From: Paratrimastix pyriformis
Taxonomy: Eukaryota > Preaxostyla > Paratrimastigidae
DNA: 64,000 nt
Reading direction: 5' to 3'
NCBI GenBank assembly: GCA_027972325.1
Contig: JAPMOS010000018.1
Location: 186,001 to 250,000, forward strand
Part shown: in pieces, positions 1 through 10,450 of the stretch
Position numbering within the stretch: the stretch's first letter is position 1
Layout of the letters: each line of letters opens with the position of its first letter
Notes under the pieces: generated by a model
Seen by the model: only the letters and a program-made list of their open reading frames with translations
Told to the model about the DNA's origin: nothing
The model's database searches: none
Program-made: the position numbers and the translations under genes

Positions 1-2938
1 AGGACGGCATCGAGGTGGGGGCCACCCAGATGCTCAACCAGTTCGAGCTGCTCCTGCAGAACGGGGCCCTGCTGCGGCAGCGCTTCCAGGCCGAGGTCGA
101 GGGCATGGCCGAGGAGGCGCCCCCCCGGGCCACGGCCCTCGACCTGGCGGCCCCCGTCAAGGCCGCCATGGAGGAGGTCGAGCGGGACCCGGCCGCGGAC
201 CCCATCCAGGCCCGCCTCAACCCGGCCCGGCACCTGGGGGCCGTCTCGGAGAAGTACCAGCGGGCCATCCGCGACTTCCTGGCCAAGAACGCCGCCCGGC
301 CCGAGCTGGACAGCCCCAAGAAGCAGCGGGCCTTCGTCAAGATGCTCTACCGCAAGTACATGCACTGCCTGGCGGCCCCGGGCGAGTCGGTGGGCATCGT
401 GGCGGGCCAGTCGATCGGCGAGCCCTCCACCCAGATGACCCTGAACACCTTCCACCTGGCCGGCCACGGCGAGGAGAACGTCACGCTGGGCATCCCCCGG
501 CTGCGCGAGATCCTGATGACCGCCTCGCGGGACCTCAAGACCCCCTCGATGGTGCTGCCCATCCGGGCCGACCGGGGCACCCCCGGCGCCGAGCTGGTGG
601 CCCACCGGCTGCGCAGGGTCCGCCTGGCGGACGTCCTCGAGGCCGTCGAGATCGTCGAGTGCATCCGCCAGGCCGGCGCCGCAGCCGCCACGGGGCCCGC
701 CGGGGCCGCCAAGAAGAAGACCGCCGTCAGCGGCAGCAACGGGGGCGGCGCCTACCGGGAGGTCACCATCAAGGCCACCGTGCGGCCCATGGAGCACTGC
801 CGCCAGGCCCACGGCATCACCCAGGAGGAGATCCACGCGGCCCTGGTGGACAAGTTCGACCCCATCCTCAGGCGCCAGATCGCCCGCGCCACCCGCAGCA
901 CCCTCGTCCAGATGGGTCCGCCCCACCCCCTCGCCCGGCCCCGCCCGCCCGCCCGCCGCCCGTTGCGCCCTCTTCCTCGCCCGCCTCATCATCTGATTGT
1001 GCCCCCTCCTCGGCCCGTCTCCTCGCACCGTGGCCCTTCTCCCCTCCATCCCACCACCCGGCGGGCAGATATGGGGGTCGCGAAGGCCGTCTCGGACGCC
1101 CCCGCCAAGCGGGCGGGCGGCGAGGATGGCGAGGGCGAGGGCGAGGGCGAGGGCGCCGAGCAGCGCGAGGCCGACGAGGCCGAGGAGTCCGCCGCCCGGC
1201 AGCGGCGGGGCGCCAAGGGGCGCAAGGGGGCCGCCAAGGGGGCCGCCGAGGGCGAGGATGACGAGGCCGAGGACGAGGAGCGGCTCGACGACGAGGTCGA
1301 CGAGGACCAGGCCCGCCAGCCCAAGCAGGAGCTCTCCTCCTACGACGACGGTCCGCCCGCCCCACGCGCCGTTCCCGCCCCACTCGGTGATTGGGAAGAG
1401 GCGTGGCGGAATCTCACCGCCGGCTACTCGGACCCTGGCTGGGGGGCTGTGTCGTCATGGATCGATCGGGGCTGGGGGCTGGGGCTTTGGCCGGGCAGAG
1501 GAGGAGAAGGAGAAGGCCCCCAAGGGCGACGAGTCGGCCAGCGAGAGCGAGAGCGAGGAGGCCGAGGGCCGCCCCGCCCGGGCCGCCGCCAAGAAGGGCC
1601 GGGTCGCCGCCGCCGCCGCCCCGGAGGGCGACGAGGAGGCCGACGAGGCGCAGGAGGGCGAGGAGGACGAGGCGGCCGGGGACGAGGAGGAGCCCGAGGG
1701 CGAGGACCTCGACGAGAGCGAGGCCGACGAGGAGGCCCCCAAGGGCAAGAAGGCCCCCGCCGCCCCCAAGAAGGGCAAGAAGGCCACCGCCGGCTCCAAG
1801 AAGGGCAAGAAGGCCCCCGCCGGCTCCAAGAAGGCCCCCGGCCCGGCCCCGCTGATCATCCGCGGGACGGACGCCGAGCCGCAGCAGTTCGTCTTCCGCT
1901 ACCAGGTGGACATCGGGGCCCAGCGGGTGCTGCTGGACACGCTGGTCGAGAAGGCCGCCAAGAGCGTCCTCGTGCGGGCCACCAAGGGCATCGAGAAGTG
2001 CTTCGTCGTGCCGGCCGACGAGAAGAAGCCCGCCCAGGTGCGCACCGAGGGCATCAACTTCCAGGCCCTGTACACCGACCTGGCCGAGTGCGTCGACCTG
2101 GACCGGGTCGAGAGCAACTCCATCCACCACATGCGCGACACCTACGGCATCGAGGCGGCCCGGGTGACCATCATCAACGAGATCCAGAAGGTCTTCGGCG
2201 TCTACGGTATCGGCGTCGACAGGCGCCACCTCTCCCTCGTCGCCGACTACATGGTCCGCCCCGCCTAGCCCATCCCCCCGCCCCGCCTAGCCCATCCCCC
2301 CCCGCCCCGCCTAGCCCATCCCCCCCCGCCCCGCCAGCCTGCCTGCGTTTCTTCGGCGGTGGATGACACGACGGTGCGCACCTGCTGGCGATGTGACGGT
2401 GGCGGCGGTGGCGGCGGTGGCGGCGGTGGCGGGTGTGGTTGGGCAGTGCTTCACGGGTGCCTTCCGGCCCTTCAACCGGATCGGCATCGACGAATCCACC
2501 TCGCCCTTCACCAAGATGAGCTTCGAGACCACCTTCAAGTTCCTCACCGAGGCGGCCCTCTCCCGCGACTACGACATGCTCCGCTCCCCCTCGGCCACCA
2601 TCGTCATGGGCCGGCCGCCCATGGTGGGCACGGGCTGCGTGGCCCTCAGGCAGCCCCTCCAGGGCCTCCCGCACCAGCAGCCCGAGACGGCCCAGCCCGA
2701 GGGCCAGGGCCAGGAGGAGGAGGGGGCCGCCCCCATGGAGAAGGAGGAGGCGCCCGAGGAGGCGGCCCCAGCCCCGGCCCCAGCCCCGCCGAGGGGGCGC
2801 AAGGAGAAGCCCGCCAAGAAGGCCTCGGCCGTGGCCCCCCAGCCGGACGAGCACAGGCCCCGCAAGCCCCGCGCCAAGGCCGCCGGGCAGGTCCTCGACG
2901 ACGGCCCCCTCCGCGAGACCGACGAGGAGGCCCAGTAG
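1..2938 (+). CDS. POLR1A: RNA polymerase I largest subunit (RPA1/A190), C-terminal part
   Basis: C-terminal third of the largest subunit of RNA polymerase I, which transcribes rRNA in the nucleolus; the 5' part lies left of the window. Exons 1(partial)-915, 1069-1350, 1499-2253, 2447-2938 keep frame, and all three introns begin GTCCGC. The trigger-loop signature [19 protein letters not shown] is near base 410, followed by [10 protein letters not shown]. The Pol I-type end is present ([18 protein letters not shown] near 2110, then [15 protein letters not shown] and the SPSA...MGTGC box after 2490). Between about 1080 and 1860 lies a very acidic, Lys/Ala-rich insertion; yeast A190 carries an acidic DNA-mimicking expander in its jaw, so this may be an enlarged version (inference). 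A charged tail of roughly 90 residues follows the conserved core. Converges on CAPZB. Confidence 0.93.
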
Positions 2939-3228
2939 GGCAGACACGTCCTCCCTCCGGCCCTCCGGACGTCCTTCTTCTCTTCTCTTCCGTCGTCTTC
3001 TCCTCCTCCCCCCCTCCCCCTCCTCCCCGGTGCTCTTCCCCAGGACGTCCCTCGCGCATATTTCTCTGAACCACGCTCCAGAACACGAGATTCACATGGG
3101 TTATTATTCTCGAGGAAGGGCAGAAAGATTACAACATCCCCGGCGAAAAGAGAGATGACAAGGGAAGGGAAGGGAGGGAGTGGGGGAAAAAAGAAAAAGT
3201 GGGGGGTGGGGGGTCGAACGGGGGGCCA
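2939..3228. other. convergent intergenic spacer POLR1A/CAPZB
   Basis: 290 bp between two convergent stop codons. It holds pyrimidine-rich then purine-rich stretches and no open frame with family-like content. It must contain both 3' ends; no polyadenylation signal is recognised with confidence. Confidence 0.6.
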
Positions 3229-4460
3229 TTAACGGGTGCCAACCCGAGCGGCAGCTTGGGCAGCAAGGGAGGCAGGGGTGGCGCCCAGGCCAGCCATGAT
3301 GTTGCGCTGGGCCGCACGACGCCTGTCCGCCTCGGACAGGTCGGCGGAGCTGTGCAAGTACCCAACAATCTCCTTCATCTTCTGGAAGTACAGCGTCTCA
3401 ACGTGCGAGCGGAGACGGGACTCAGTTTCCTCCAGAAGCGAGCCTATCGGAAAAGAAAAAAAGAATGAGCGCAACCGAAGAGACAGGAATGCGGGCAAAA
3501 ACAGGACAGAATTGAGCAGACCCATGTTTTTAATGTGGTCAATGCGACCCTGCGGGGTGTTCGGGGCGTGAGTGATGTAATCATCGCGGACGTTCTAGAA
3601 AAAACAAACATGCACGATGATGAGAAAGGAGGAAGAAGGGTCGATGCAGACTTGGCGAGTAACATTGCCAGAGAGGTTGAGAGACCCCACAGTGAGGGTG
3701 AGCATAATGGTGGTGGTGAGCTTGTATGTGAACAGAGTCCCAGCACTGCCGGGAGCGGGAGAGTTGGTGGAAGGAGTCACCTCGAAAACGTGGATGCTGT
3801 CCCAGCAACCCTTGGTGAGGCCCTTCTGGACGTTATCACATTCTACGTGGGAACATCGAAAAAAAGAGTGAGTCGAGGGATGTCGTGAAGAGACGGAAGG
3901 GCATACCCTTTTTTATCAGAGTGCAAGCGGCGAAGCCATTCTCAGCGGTTGGAAGTGCCCAAACATAGCTGCTCTGAATTCCACCGTTGAAGTAACTATC
4001 AGGCAAAGGATCAAAATGGGCAGAAAGGAAAATTTCACGAATGGTCGTAACGAAAAGAGGCCAGAGAAACTGACAGTTCGCGATAAGTCTCCATGGTGGA
4101 ATGCAGATCCTGCTCGAGCTCGCGCAGGGGGGGAATCGGCTGAGCGCCCTGTCCATCGTTCGTGGGGAAATATTGAGAGGTCCAGGGAGAGCTACATTAC
4201 ATAAATACATGAACGGGAATGATGGCGACAGGGAGGCAAAATACCTACCGATAGCTATCACCGTCGCGATTGAAATCGCTAATCAAGTAGTCTCGGTTCG
4301 CCTGGGTATCCCGCATCACCTTCAAAGGTTGATCGATGGAAGTGAGAAGTTCCTCAGTGCATTCAGGTGCGAGATCCAGAATACCCGAGAGGGTAGCGTC
4401 AATATCCGAAGGAGGCTGACGGCGCATCAGATCGAGAGCAGCATCGACCTTTCCAGACAT
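3229..4460 (-). CDS. CAPZB: F-actin capping protein beta subunit
   Basis: Beta subunit of the CapZ heterodimer, which caps actin barbed ends in the cytosol. Six exons: complement(3229-3443, 3522-3594, 3652-3842, 3907-3995, 4075-4191, 4249-4460), summing to 298 codons plus stop. The start gives MSGKVDAALDLMRRQPPSDI, the family N-terminus. Other family blocks are DQPLKVMRD, DYLISDFNRDGDSYR/SPWTSQY across intron 1, YRELYFNGGIQSSYVWALP across intron 2, KGCWDSIHVFEV, and a C-terminal helix (LLEETESRLRSHVETLYFQK) corresponding to the actin-binding tentacle region. Introns are 57-79 nt; 5' sites read GTAGGT, GTCAGT, GTATGC, GTCTGC, GTCTGC. GC is moderate throughout, unlike the neighbouring POLR1A end. 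Confidence 0.96.
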
Positions 4461-4527
4461 TCTGAACGGAGTGGGTGTGAGAAACCAGGGGCGTACCGAC
4501 TGTATTATTAATAAAAACGCGCGGGGC

Positions 4528-4604
4528 CAGTCAGTCAGTCTCGTGTTGATGCAGACTCGTGTGCGGCTAACTAATGCGAAAGAAATCACAAAAGGTTTTA
4601 TCCC
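4528..4604 (-). mobile_element. short copy of a LINE/SINE 3' tail
   Basis: On the minus strand this reads GGGATAAAACCTTTTGTGAT, then a TTAGTTAGCC-like middle, then CACGAGTCTGCATCAACACG, and ends in three units of a tetranucleotide (ACTG/CTGA). The same order of blocks ending in an AAAG tetranucleotide tail is found downstream of the reverse-transcriptase ORF at 58992-59078. Shared 3' sequence plus a simple-repeat tail suggests a SINE or 5'-truncated LINE copy mobilised by that family. Confidence 0.5.
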
Positions 4605-4632
4605 GCGGCATCGAGGCTCCTCCCCCTCCCCT

Positions 4633-4655
4633 CCCCCCCCCCCCCCCCCCCCCCC
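4633..4655. repeat. poly-C homopolymer
   Basis: Uninterrupted run of about 23 C on the plus strand in the CAPZB upstream spacer. Confidence 0.95.
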
Positions 4656-4774
4656 TCGTTTCTCTCCATCGACACGCAGCGTCCATTGAATGCCCCACTT
4701 GATGTCATTTATGGTTGACCACAAGCACGGACACAGATCAATCATATTAGAAGTCGCAACGGTTCGGGAGCATG

Positions 4775-6257
4775 TCAATAGGGAAGTATGTGCCACGGCT
4801 TTTTGGGGTTTCGCCAATAGTGCCCGCCGACCGCATGTAATGGTGGTTCGACGAGGTGGTTGAGATTGGGAGCGATACCCGGAAGGGGTTCATCCAGACG
4901 GGCCTCGGCGAACCGATCCGCATCGCCAGGCGGAGGTTGGTGAGGGTGCCTTCGGTCGTAACGACCGATGGCCTGGCGGACTGATGCTGGGGTGTCAACC
5001 GCTTCTGGTTCCTCGATTACCTCGACCCATTTGACGATCTTCCGGGGTATTCCAGTGTAAGACACCTCAGTGGTGACCTTCTTCTTCATCTTCTTGTTGC
5101 CGCTGCGAGCCTTCATGGCCTTTTCGAATTCGTCCCGGGGATTCACGTCCCACTGAGGGTCGTCGGGAGGCTGAAAGAAAACAATATTTCGCTGCGCCTC
5201 CGAGGGGTTGCGGATGAGGTCGTTGTCCCGGGCGCGAAAGATCACAAGGAGTCGAGGGACTTTGGCCAGCTGCCCCTCGGTCGGGGGTGGGCCCTCTGTC
5301 GTCGGGAATGAGGCACAGATGGGCGCGGAAAGAGACAGACCGAGACGATGGAGGTGGACCCGCTCCACATGAGCGAGAGCCTCATCGGCAGTTAAAAGGT
5401 ACATTCGTGCTGCGGGGAGGCGAAGGCGGAGATGGTAGAGGAGATGATGGGGGGGGTGAGGTGAAGGATGGAGAAGGTGGGATCGGATCCACAAGAGAGC
5501 AGGCCTCACAACAGACCGATAAGCACGGCCGCAACCGGGATAATCCGAGCCGTCCCGGTCAAAGAATGGATATAACAAGTCTCGTTGAGATTGAGACAGC
5601 GAAGCGTGATGTTGTCAATCATGCGGATGAAATCCGGGGTCTCGCAGACCCCACCAAGGGGCGTGGGGTACCGAAAAAAGAAAGGTGGCTTGAAGCGCTG
5701 CTGGGCGTGCCGCGGTCGCTCGTGTGAGGTTCGACGGGGCTGTTCGGAGGACGGAAGGGGGACTCCGTTAGTGTCAAGTCGGACGACCGGAGTGGGATGT
5801 GGATGTGCGCACAGAGGGCGCGCATTTGCGTCAGCTGTGGATTCTTGACGTCGCTCATCGGCCATGCGAGCCCGAGCCAGACGTCGAACATCATTCAGAT
5901 AGCCCAGTTCGGTGCCTTTAAGGCACACAGAAAAAAAACTGGTCACATCTGCATCCAATAGGCCATTGAGGTTTCTGTCAATGGTCTCGGAAGAATCTGA
6001 AAGAGTGGCAGGCGAAGGGCCGATTGCAATAAAACCAGGAACGAGCCATGTCGAGCCCGGAATGGGACCATCGCAAGCACGCACCGAAAGTGGCGGGAGA
6101 TCACGGAGAACGAGCGGCGGTAGTTCTTTCTTTCTTCCGTACATCGATTTGAGCGGTGGGACAACACACTGCAAGAAGTACCCTTGTGTGCTTCTGACTC
6201 TCTCTCCCCCAAACACCAGTGACCACCCAAGGGACGTTGGATGCCCAGACCATCATT
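4775..6257 (-). CDS. dual-specificity phosphatase-like pseudophosphatase
   Basis: Resembles the DSP branch of protein tyrosine phosphatases but appears catalytically dead. The upper exon (5517 to about 6216) carries PGFIAIGPSPA, a LLDADVTSF...VCL strand, a probable general-acid segment and DFIRMIDNI. The P-loop region reads YIHSLTGTAR, so the invariant Cys of HCxxGxxR is Ser (TCT codon). Intron 5410-5516 (starting GTCTGT) joins VAAVLI to ARMYLLTADEALAHVERVH, exactly as VACLLAR-LYGLTADEAL does in active relatives. A tail of about 170 residues with a Lys-rich stretch has no domain I recognise. The start is uncertain: ATG near 6257 with a short first intron, or an internal ATG near 6147. The last frame could also shift through another intron near 4790. 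Confidence 0.62.
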
Positions 6258-6556
6258 AATGGCCCTAAAACACGACTCCGACGCTCCGAGTGCTTTGGCG
6301 GCGACTGCGTAACAATGGAAAGAGCCGAATTGGAGCCGTAATCTTTATGCCTCTTCCATCCTTCGATGATGGGGACTCAAAGGGACACTCTTTTCATTTC
6401 AGGATTCTTCCATAGTGGGTACGTCATATAAGACTACGGCTGACATCAGTTTGCATGCAAGGACCTAACCCTCCACACAAAATTCGGGAGTGGTTCTTTT
6501 TGACACGTCTTTATAACCCTGGCATCGTTCGCCGTTTGAAACAAAGAAAGGACCCG
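6258..6556. promoter_or_regulatory. divergent promoter region, pseudophosphatase/RAD51
   Basis: About 300 bp of relatively AT-rich DNA between the presumed start of the minus-strand phosphatase-like gene and the RAD51 ATG. It should contain both promoters; I recognise no specific element. Confidence 0.4.
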
Positions 6557-7856
6557 ATGGCCTCCAAGCAGCGCGAAAAGCCAGCCGAGGAGCAAGAAGA
6601 GGAACAGCAACAGGGAGGCAGCGGAGCAACCCTCATCCAAAAGCTTGAGGGTAACGGCATTACTGGAGCAGATATCAAAAAACTTCTTGAAGCCGGCTTT
6701 TACACGGTGGAAAGGTTTGGTTTTGCTGGTCCTCGTTCATCTATTGATTCCGTGGTAGTGTCGTCTACGCACCCAAGAAGGCCCTGCTCGCCATCAAAGG
6801 CATCAGCGAAGTCAAGGCAGACAAGCTTGCCCACGAGGCGTCGAAGCTCATTCCAACAGGATTCACAAGCGCCAGCGATTTTCACAAGCAGCGCGAACAG
6901 ATTATTCATATAACAACCGGATCGAAGGAACTCGATCAGGTTTGCCTCCTCCTTCCGTGTTCCTGTTTTCATCCGGAGACAGCTCCTTGGCGGGGGCATC
7001 GAAACAGGTAGTATTACCGAAATGTTTGGCGAATTTAAAACGGGCAAGACACAGCTCTGCCACACGCTCTGTGTCGCCTGCCAGGTCTGTCTCCTCCTCC
7101 GCTCGGGAACCTATCCTCTGGTCTCTAGCTGCCGTTGGACCAAGGCGGTGCCGAAGGGAAGGCCCTGTACGTTGACACTGAAGGGACCTTCCGCCCGGAG
7201 CGTCTGCTGGCCATTGCGGAGCGGTTCGGCCTCAACGGGCAGGACGTCCTGGACAACGTGGCCTACGCCCGGGCATACAACAGCGACCACCAATCGCAGC
7301 TGCTGGTGCAGGCCTCTGCCATGATGGCCGAAGAGCGCTATGCCCTCCTTGTCGTCGACTCGGCCACAGCCCTCTATCGCACCGATTACTCGGGTCTGCC
7401 CCTGCCCGAAGGCCCCGCTCATGATCATTCATTTGGCTTGGCCCAGGTCGCGGCGAGCTGAGCGCCCGCCAGATTCACCTGGGCCGGTTCTTGCGGTCGC
7501 TGATGCGCATCGCGGACGAGTTCGGGGTGGCAGTGGTCATCACCAACCAGGTCGTCGCCCAGGTCGACGGGGCTGCCATGTTCAACGCCAACCCCAACAA
7601 GCCCATCGGCGGCCACATCATGGCCCACGCCTCCACAACCAGGTCGGGCCCCAGCTCCTCCCCATCCCTCTCCTCCCCCGGTTCGACCTCGGACTCACCC
7701 TTTGGCTCCATGTCTGGCCTGTGACTCGGCAGGCTGATGCTGCGCAAGGGCCGTGGCGACACTCGTGTGTGCAAGATCTACGACTCGCCCTCCCTCCCCG
7801 AGGCAGAGGCGGCCTTCGCCATCACCACACAGGGCATCGTCGACGCGAAGGAATGA
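6557..7856 (+). CDS. RAD51: RAD51 recombinase
   Basis: Eukaryotic strand-exchange ATPase of homologous recombination (nuclear). Six exons: 6557-6714, 6759-6939, 6983-7084, 7129-7393, 7447-7642, 7733-7856, giving 341 aa, close to human RAD51 (339). After an acidic Gln-rich leader comes the HhH N-domain ([19 protein letters not shown], then [12 protein letters not shown]). The core has Walker [20 protein letters not shown], Walker [23 protein letters not shown] across intron 4, and [14 protein letters not shown]. It ends in [14 protein letters not shown]...EAEAAFAI. Introns are 44-90 nt with 5' sites GTTTGG, GTTTGC, GTCTGT, GTCTGC, GTCGGG. GC rises from exon 1 to exon 6. Convergent with CK2 alpha; the 224-bp spacer 7857-8080 shows nothing notable. 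Confidence 0.97.
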
Positions 7857-8080
7857 GGCATCCGTTTCCTCAGCTCGGCCGGGCTCACCCCCCCTACCCC
7901 CATCACCCCTCCCCATCACCCCGAGTCCAGATGGACTCTCTGGGGCGCGGAACAGTGTGAATAATTTTTTTTTCCGTTGGCAGCAGCATCCTCTTTTGAG
8001 ACGACGTGACGCGGGTCGGGAGCCAAGGCGGAGAAGAGTTTGTTGGGATTTTGGGGGGTTTTGTGGAAGCGAACGAGGGC

Positions 8081-9735
8081 CTAAAAGCGCTTGGCCGCGG
8101 GAGGCGGCCCACCGGAGAGCGAGGATGAAGGGCCGGCCACCGATCCGCTAAAGCTGGGTGAAGGCATGGGGCCCCCTGCGACAGCAGCGGGGGAGGGGAT
8201 GGTCGCGGCAGGAGCCGGAGCGGGACCCGGGGAGGGGTTCTGCTGGTGCTGGGCCTGCCACATGTCCAGGTAATCAGGGCCGCCCATGCCCGAGGTCGCC
8301 CGTTCGTCGTCGTGGGCTCGGACATGGGCAAAGTAGGGATGCATCATGGCCTCCTGGAGGGGGAGCGGCCGTGAGTGGGGCGCAATGGTAATGGGCGGGG
8401 GCGAAGGGCGGGGGCGAAGGGCGGGGGCGAAGGGCGGGGGCGAAGGGCGGGGGCGAAGGGCGGGGCGAAGGGCGGGGGCGAAGGGCGGGGGCGGGGGCGA
8501 AGGGCGGGAGCTGACCCTGGCCGTGAGACGCTCTTGGTGGTCAAAGCGGAGCATCTTGTCGAGGAAGTCGAGGGCCTCCGGAGAGCAGAGATTCTGGCAG
8601 CCAGGGGTCACGAAGCTCTCCCAAGGGCGGCGCGGGAACCTGGGGGCGGGGCGGTGTGAGCGCGAAGGGGTGAGAGCGGAGAGAGACTGACCCTTGGTAA
8701 GGGTGCGTGTCAAACTCGAGCTCGTACTTGCGCACATACTCGAGGAATTCGTCCGAGCCCAGCACCTGGCAGATCTTGAGGAGCTGGTCGTTGTTGTCCC
8801 GGCCCCGGAAGAAGGGGTTCTTCTTGAAGATCTGTCCGAGCGAGGCGACCCGGTAAGCGTCGGAATGTCGGCAGACACTGCTTCAGACCAATCCCGCGAA
8901 CATGCACCCAAAGCTCCAGATATCAAGCGAATAGTCGTAGGTGCGCAGGTCCACGAGGAGTTCGGGCCCCTTGTAGTGACGAGAGGCAACCCGGACGTTG
9001 TACTCGGTGCCTGGGTGGTAGAACTCCGCCAGCCCCCAGTCAATCACCCGAAGTTTGTGTTTGTTGTGGTCAATCATAACGTTGTGTGGCTTGATGTCGC
9101 GGTGCATAATGCCCTGCGAGTGGGAAAAGTCCAGTGCCTGTGGGAGGAGTTTGAAATTAACATGGAATGATGGGCGAGATCGAACCTTCAACACCTGATA
9201 CATGTAGTACCGAACTTCGTGATCAGCCAACCGAGGATAGAGGGTTTTGAAATCTTCATTGTCGACATGTTCGAAGATGAAGGAGGGTACTTTGGTCTCG
9301 GGGTCACGCACCACGTCGTACAATCCAATAATATTGGGCCCATCCTTCAGATTGTTCAGCACCTTGACCTCACGCAGAATTTTCTTCTTCTTCACGGGCT
9401 TCAGGACTTTGATCACACACAGCTCGCAGCTTCTGCTGATATTCACGCCCTCAAAGACCTCGCTGTACTTGCCCCGCCCGACCTTCTTCACCACCTCATA
9501 ATTCTCAGGGAGGCTATTGAAAAGGGTGGGAGTGAAAGTGGGGAGTGAACTGGTGCTGTTCCAAGCAAGAAAAATATAGGAGAAACCTGTATTCAATGGG
9601 ACTGTTTTCATAGTTCCAGTAAGCCTCCGGACGGCCAGTGTTTGCATCGGCATAGACACGAGAACGCGACAATTTCCAGTTTTCCGATTTCTTTTGTGCA
9701 GCTTGGGGTGGCTTTGTGCCCGGCTGGCGGCTCAT
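8081..9735 (-). CDS. CSNK2A: casein kinase 2 catalytic subunit alpha
   Basis: Constitutive Ser/Thr kinase of the CK2 holoenzyme. Exons complement(8081-8353, 8516-8639, 8692-8831, 8889-9137, 9186-9513, 9587-9735), 420 aa. Motifs: YWNYE near the N-terminus, glycine loop [11 protein letters not shown], basic cluster [18 protein letters not shown] with the ATP-binding Lys, [36 protein letters not shown], and [20 protein letters not shown] followed by EAMMHPYF. The tail of about 90 residues is Pro/Ser/Ala-rich. 5' sites: GTTTCT, GTTCGA, GTCTGA, GTCAGT, GTCAGC. Intron 5 holds a GC minisatellite. The start codon is 97 bp from the divergent CBP20 ATG. Confidence 0.97.
8395..8512 (+). repeat. GC minisatellite in a CK2 alpha intron
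   Basis: Irregular tandem array built on GGGGGCGAAGGGC inside the intron 8354-8515. On the coding strand it reads GCCCTTCGCCC. A related GCCCTTC array lies in the SPAG17-like gene near 38355-38420. Confidence 0.85.
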
Positions 9736-9832
9736 CAGCCCAGGTGCACAATGGCAGGCAAGAAATTCAGAAAAAGGTAAAGGTCGGATTGATCCAGGGA
9801 CTAGTCGCTCACTCCAGCAGTGCCCGAATCGC
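9736..9832. promoter_or_regulatory. bidirectional promoter CK2 alpha/CBP20
   Basis: Only 97 bp separate the two divergent start codons, so both promoters and 5' UTRs must share this stretch. An additional plus-strand ATG at 9751 opens a different frame. No TATA-like element is evident. Confidence 0.55.
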
Positions 9833-10450
9833 ATGGCCAGCCTGTATACAGATACCTCTATTTCCACCAAGTACACTGATCATCGCACCCAACGCAATCA
9901 AGGGGATCTTGAAAAAAAACTCGCTGTCTCCACAACCATCTATGTTGGGAATCTGTCCTTCTATACCACCGAGGAACAGATTCACGAGCTTTTCTCGAAG
10001 TGTGGCGATGTGAAGAAGATCATTATGGGCATTAACAAGAGGACGAACACTCCCTGCGGTTTCTGTTTTGTGGAGTCCGTTTTCTGGGCTGTCCTGACAT
10101 TCTCAGACTTGCTTCTTAGATTTTACACAAGGAGTGACACAGAGGATTGCATCAGGTACTTGAACGGTGCCCGGCTTGACGACCGTCCAATACGAGTTGA
10201 CATTGATGCAGGCTTTACACCCGATCGCCAGTATGGACGTGGTCGGACGGGGGGCCAAGTGCGTGACGATATGCGCACTGATTACGACCCGGCTCGTGGC
10301 GGCTTTGGGGGTCTCGACCAAAAAGGAGGACCAACAAACGACCGCAAACATCCCCGCTCGGTCTGCACGATTGGTTTTGTGGTGGCGTCGCCAATCCTCT
10401 TCTCACAGGGCGACGAGTTTCCTGAAAAGCGGACAAGGCCTCGCGAGTAA
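9833..10450 (+). CDS. NCBP2: nuclear cap-binding protein subunit 2 (CBP20)
   Basis: Small subunit of the nuclear cap-binding complex; its RRM binds the m7G cap. Exons 9833-10074, 10120-10360, 10409-10450, 174 aa. RNP2 is [10 protein letters not shown] and RNP1 CGFCFVEF is split by intron 1 (GTCCGT...TTAG, 45 nt). The family block [17 protein letters not shown] and the cap-contacting C-terminal element [12 protein letters not shown]...DYDPARGG are present. The ATG at 9833 is chosen because it is in frame and gives the expected N-terminal length. The second intron (48 nt, GTCTGC) is a multiple of three, so its retention would stay open. The next possible gene start follows the stop codon directly. 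Confidence 0.96.
   Translation: MASLYTDTSISTKYTDHRTQRNQGDLEKKLAVSTTIYVGNLSFYTTEEQIHELFSKCGDVKKIIMGINKRTNTPCGFCFVESVFWAVLTFSDLLLRFYTRSDTEDCIRYLNGARLDDRPIRVDIDAGFTPDRQYGRGRTGGQVRDDMRTDYDPARGGFGGLDQKGGPTNDRKHPRSVCTIGFVVASPILFSQGDEFPEKRTRPRE

Larger units (their letters stand above)
4461..4774. other. intergenic spacer with repeat copy and poly-C tract
   Basis: 314 bp between the CAPZB start and the 3' end of the phosphatase-like gene (tandem, both minus). It should contain the CAPZB promoter. It also holds a short interspersed repeat (4528-4604) and a run of about 23 C (4633-4655). Confidence 0.6.

Noticed and set aside
9751-9776. Short upstream exon MAGKKFRK for CBP20
   Set aside because: Splicing from 9776 to the next AG leads into a frame without the RRM; ATG 9833 gives the expected N-terminus.
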